Below the pieces are notes generated by a model. It was not told where the DNA came from. It did no database searches and was given only the letters and a program-made list of their open reading frames with translations. From Candidatus Bipolaricaulota bacterium (GTDB taxonomy: Bacteria; Bipolaricaulota; Bipolaricaulia; RBG-16-55-9): DNA of 6,763 nt. The first letter of the stretch is position 1. Each line of letters starts with the position of its first letter. Location of the stretch: contig JAHEOA010000103.1 of NCBI GenBank assembly GCA_018609825.1, positions 1 to 6,763 on the forward strand, given 5' to 3'. This document shows, piece by piece, positions 4,546 through 6,763 of this stretch. A program made the translations under genes and the position numbers.

Positions 4546-5682
4546 TCAGACCGACGTCCCCTCGGTGTGCTGCCCGCTTTCCACGACGGCCCGGCGCAGC
4601 ATCCAGACGATCACGCCGATCCCGATGGCGAACAGGACCAAGAACAGGACCATCGGGCTCCACTGGATGTCGACGGCCTCGCCCGTCACGTTCAGATACG
4701 CCGCCAGTTCGATGTTCTGCACGACCTGGCGGCTGACGGCGTTGAGCGCGATCACGCCGAACTGTCCCGTCGCCACGCCGAGCGCCAGGCCCTTTGAGGG
4801 CACCATCGAACGTCCGCGCATCAACAGAACCCAGACCAGGCCGGGCGCGACGGCCGTCACGATCGTCAAGACGAGCAACGGCCCGCCGAACATGGCGTCC
4901 TTCACGGCCGCCGGCCACGTCCCCAGGGTGTACCACAGGCCGGTGGCCGCGATCCACACGAGCCCGACAGTGTAAACGTTCCCGGCCGTTCGGCTGGCCC
5001 AAGCCCGATAGGCGCTCGACTCGTTGCGGGCGAAGAACGCCCCGTCAACGACGAGATACGCGCCCACGGTGGTCAGCGACAGTCCAAACATCATGAGCCA
5101 GCGCGGCCACAGCGAAGGGTCGCCGGTGTTGAGCCCGGTGCCCAGGGGCGCACCGCCTTCACTGGTCGATCGCCAGATCTCCGCCCAGGCGTCGACGTTG
5201 GCCATGAGGCTCATCGCGTTCGAAAACAGAAAGCCGATGACGAGGAACGCGATCATCGCGGCCCAGCCCGCCGCCGCCCGCGGCTTCGTCAGGCTGTCGC
5301 GTCGCAGCCCGACGACGTAGACGTAGACCCCGTAGTAGGCCACCAGCAGCAGCGCGATGACGCCGAACCAGGGCCACGCCATGAGGATCGTCGCGGGGTA
5401 GAACACTTGGTAATACATCACCTGCAGGAACAGCAACGGCACGATGCCGAAGTTGATCCCGAGCGCGATGATCACGGGCATGGGATTCATGAGCCGTCGT
5501 GACAGAAGCTGGGATCGACCGCCCCGCCAGCGCATCACCAGCGCCACGGGAACCCCGGCGTACCACAGCCCCATGGCGGTCGCGTGGAGCGTGAATCCAA
5601 GCACCTTCAATACGGCCATGAGCCAATATGGGGCCGGATACCCCAATGGACTGGCCGGTCCGATCAACGATTGTGGGTCCAT
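4546..5682 (-). CDS. Multi-pass membrane subunit of a cytochrome bd-like / quinone-linked complex
   Basis: A 378-residue integral membrane protein with eight or nine hydrophobic helices, approximately at 22-50, 66-88, 98-125, 137-158, 192-215, 236-256, 266-288, 296-314 and 342-362. His33, in TLHATAMGLW within the first helix, is the only membrane-embedded histidine and the best candidate haem ligand; the other histidine is in the polar tail. Strong segments are INFGIVPLLFLQVMYYQVFYP (75-95), AYYGVYVYVVGLRR and SRQVVQNIEL (317-326). From memory these recall CydA-like proteins of bd-like oxidases from nitrite oxidisers and related lineages; this is a resemblance, not a proven family assignment. 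The ATG at 5682 has AAGGTGG seven bases upstream (5690-5696); an upstream in-frame start at 5742 would add 20 charged residues. It lies 106 bases downstream of the cytochrome c gene on the same strand, probably the same transcript. It is likely the partner subunit of that cytochrome. Direction of electron flow is not known. Confidence 0.72.
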   Translation of the reverse strand: MDPQSLIGPASPLGYPAPYWLMAVLKVLGFTLHATAMGLWYAGVPVALVMRWRGGRSQLLSRRLMNPMPVIIALGINFGIVPLLFLQVMYYQVFYPATILMAWPWFGVIALLLVAYYGVYVYVVGLRRDSLTKPRAAAGWAAMIAFLVIGFLFSNAMSLMANVDAWAEIWRSTSEGGAPLGTGLNTGDPSLWPRWLMMFGLSLTTVGAYLVVDGAFFARNESSAYRAWASRTAGNVYTVGLVWIAATGLWYTLGTWPAAVKDAMFGGPLLVLTIVTAVAPGLVWVLLMRGRSMVPSKGLALGVATGQFGVIALNAVSRQVVQNIELAAYLNVTGEAVDIQWSPMVLFLVLFAIGIGVIVWMLRRAVVESGQHTEGTSV

Positions 5683-5689
5683 GATCCGA

Positions 5690-5696
5690 CCACCTT
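5690..5696 (-). promoter_or_regulatory. Ribosome binding site of the membrane subunit gene
   Basis: AAGGTGG on the minus strand, seven bases before the ATG at 5682. It supports that start over the longer in-frame ATG at 5742. Confidence 0.65.
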
Positions 5697-5788
5697 GATT
5701 GATCCGTAAGTCGAGTCGCCGATCGCGCGGCCAAGCGTCCAAGCGGGTCGTTCTTGCACTCGGCGAGTCATGGCAGAACGCCTTTGGG

Positions 5789-6763
5789 TTACTCGCTCTC
5801 GCTGGCTTGGCGCATGCCGCCCGGCGCCGGCGGCGCGATCGACGCCAGATAGTCCGTGAGCAGCTCGGCTTCCTCGTCCGTGCCGGCCCAGGGCGGCATG
5901 AAGAAGTGGAACCGGTTCGGCTTGGCCACCAGCGACTGGATCATCTCCCGGTCCCAGCCGCGGACCAGATGGGCCGTCGCCGACATGCCCCGCTCGGCGG
6001 CGTGGCACATGCTGCAGTGATACTGATAGAGAACTTGTCCGACGGCTTGTCGATCCTCAGCAGGCAGCGCCGTAAGGACGCTCTCGTCGATCGTCGCGTC
6101 TTGGCCCTCGTCGTCGACGGCCGATGGATAGTTGTCGCGCACCCAGGCGTTGGTCCACGTGCCGCCTTCGAGATAGCCCTTTTCGCGAAGTTCGGGGACT
6201 TCCTCGGGATAGACGTTGTTGCTGTAGACGACGTTGTAGACGACATACGGTTTTCGCACGGCCTCGCGGATGAACTCGCCGCTGGAAAACGCCACCAGCC
6301 CCGCGGCAAACAGTAGCACCGCGAAGCCGGGGCTGAGCCAGCTCGGGTTCCGGTAGGGGCCGAGATAGAGCATGAAGAAGACGACGACCGTCAGGCCGAA
6401 GATGAGCAGCGTCATCAGGTTGAGCGCGCTGGCGGCTTCCAGGGCCGCGGCGGCCGACTCGGGCAGATAGAGGTACCAGCCGATCCCGCCCAAGACGACC
6501 AGCGCGGCGCCCAAGAGCGCCGGCCGGGACGAGCGCTGGGCGATCAGATCGCGCAGCTCGCCCTCCGCGCGGAACGCCGCGTGCAGGTAGACGTACAGCG
6601 ACGCCAGCAACAACGCGCCCCCCGTTCGGGCCAGCGTCTGGGGAACGAACTGCGGATTGAAGAACCCGTTCCAGAAGCCTTGGCTCTCGGGCCAGTCGCC
6701 CGGGTTGAGCATGAACGCCGTGATGCCCGTGATCAGCACCAGGCTCATCCAGGCGGAGAAGGC
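5789..6763 (-). CDS. Membrane-anchored mono-haem cytochrome c subunit (N-terminus outside window)
   Basis: 324 residues are visible, and the frame stays open to the window edge. A methionine at 6748 follows AFSAW in frame, and AFSAWMSLVLITGITAFML reads as the inside of a helix, so the true start probably lies upstream. Numbering from that methionine, four further hydrophobic helices lie near 1-14, 41-58, 77-95 and 108-130, plus one near 140-157. GFWNGFFNPQFVPQTLARTGG (24-44) recalls the corresponding region of CydA-type subunits (from memory), and His56 (YLHAAF) is a possible haem b ligand. After REAVRKPYVVYN (161-172) comes a soluble domain with one haem c site, CSMCH (Cys245, Cys248, His249; DNA 6002-6016), and Met284 in FFMPPWAG as the likely sixth ligand. 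The soluble domain should face the periplasm. It is the upstream partner of the multi-pass membrane protein. An electron transfer role between the quinone pool and a periplasmic partner or oxidase is inferred. Confidence 0.78.
   Translation of the reverse strand, partial: AFSAWMSLVLITGITAFMLNPGDWPESQGFWNGFFNPQFVPQTLARTGGALLLASLYVYLHAAFRAEGELRDLIAQRSSRPALLGAALVVLGGIGWYLYLPESAAAALEAASALNLMTLLIFGLTVVVFFMLYLGPYRNPSWLSPGFAVLLFAAGLVAFSSGEFIREAVRKPYVVYNVVYSNNVYPEEVPELREKGYLEGGTWTNAWVRDNYPSAVDDEGQDATIDESVLTALPAEDRQAVGQVLYQYHCSMCHAAERGMSATAHLVRGWDREMIQSLVAKPNRFHFFMPPWAGTDEEAELLTDYLASIAPPAPGGMRQASESE

Noticed and set aside
4430..5002. A 190-codon minus-strand frame over the end of the membrane subunit gene
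   Set aside because: Arg/Gly-rich composition typical of a shifted frame. It overlaps a convincing membrane protein and crosses the hairpin between convergent genes.
5664..5771. A 35-codon minus-strand frame (MTRRVQERPAW...) in the gap between the two cytochrome genes
   Set aside because: It has only a weak AAAGGCG ribosome site, overlaps the start of the membrane subunit in another frame, and has no hydrophobic or conserved-looking segment. Not excluded, but unsupported.
1..6763. tRNA or rRNA genes, CRISPR arrays, insertion sequences, integrase or attachment sites
   Set aside because: Scanning by eye found no regularly spaced direct repeats, terminal inverted repeats with a transposase, or conserved RNA gene segments. 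Nearly all of the window is accounted for by protein genes.

Overview
This is a GC-rich, gene-dense bacterial-type window. Genes are tightly packed, most starts have purine-rich Shine-Dalgarno sequences, one protein carries a lipoprotein signal, and another is a CxxCH c-type cytochrome. The phylum cannot be settled from this sequence alone. The gene content (reactive sulfur handling plus a membrane cytochrome complex) suggests a free-living respiring organism exposed to sulfide or thiosulfate.

Left part, about 1-2980, minus strand: one compact operon read right to left. It starts with a rhodanese / metallo-beta-lactamase fusion of the persulfide dioxygenase type. Two half-size YeeE/YedE (PmpA and PmpB-like) sulfur transport proteins follow, then a 52-residue single-helix membrane protein, then a TauE/SafE-family permease only about half the usual length, and finally the first codons of a further gene that leaves the window. 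Junctions are 4-base or 1-base overlaps or gaps of 2 to 10 bases, so the genes are almost certainly co-transcribed and translationally coupled. The layout resembles the BigR/Blh sulfide-detoxification operons of Xylella and Agrobacterium. A sigma70-like promoter with two 16-bp GGGTAT-ended sites lies before the first gene. The sites look like operators of the CsoR/CstR/FrmR repressor superfamily, which includes the persulfide sensor CstR.

Middle, about 2980-4545: a divergent plus-strand gene encodes a secreted lipoprotein with one PKD domain and two further beta-rich regions of unknown role. It ends before a perfect 14-bp hairpin that separates it from the convergent right-hand operon.

Right part, about 4546-6763, minus strand: two membrane proteins in tandem. 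The upstream one, whose N-terminus lies outside the window, has several membrane helices and a C-terminal mono-haem cytochrome c domain. The downstream one is an eight-to-nine-helix membrane protein. Together they look like the two subunits of a cytochrome-bd-like or related quinone-linked haem complex.

Working model (inference): sulfane sulfur or persulfide is sensed at the double operator, sulfur species are moved by the Pmp proteins, persulfide is oxidised to sulfite by the fusion enzyme, and sulfite is exported by TauE/SafE. The cytochrome pair may be an independent respiratory unit. The points most worth a second look are the double operator, the shortened TauE/SafE protein, the tiny membrane protein inside the operon, and the cytochrome pair.
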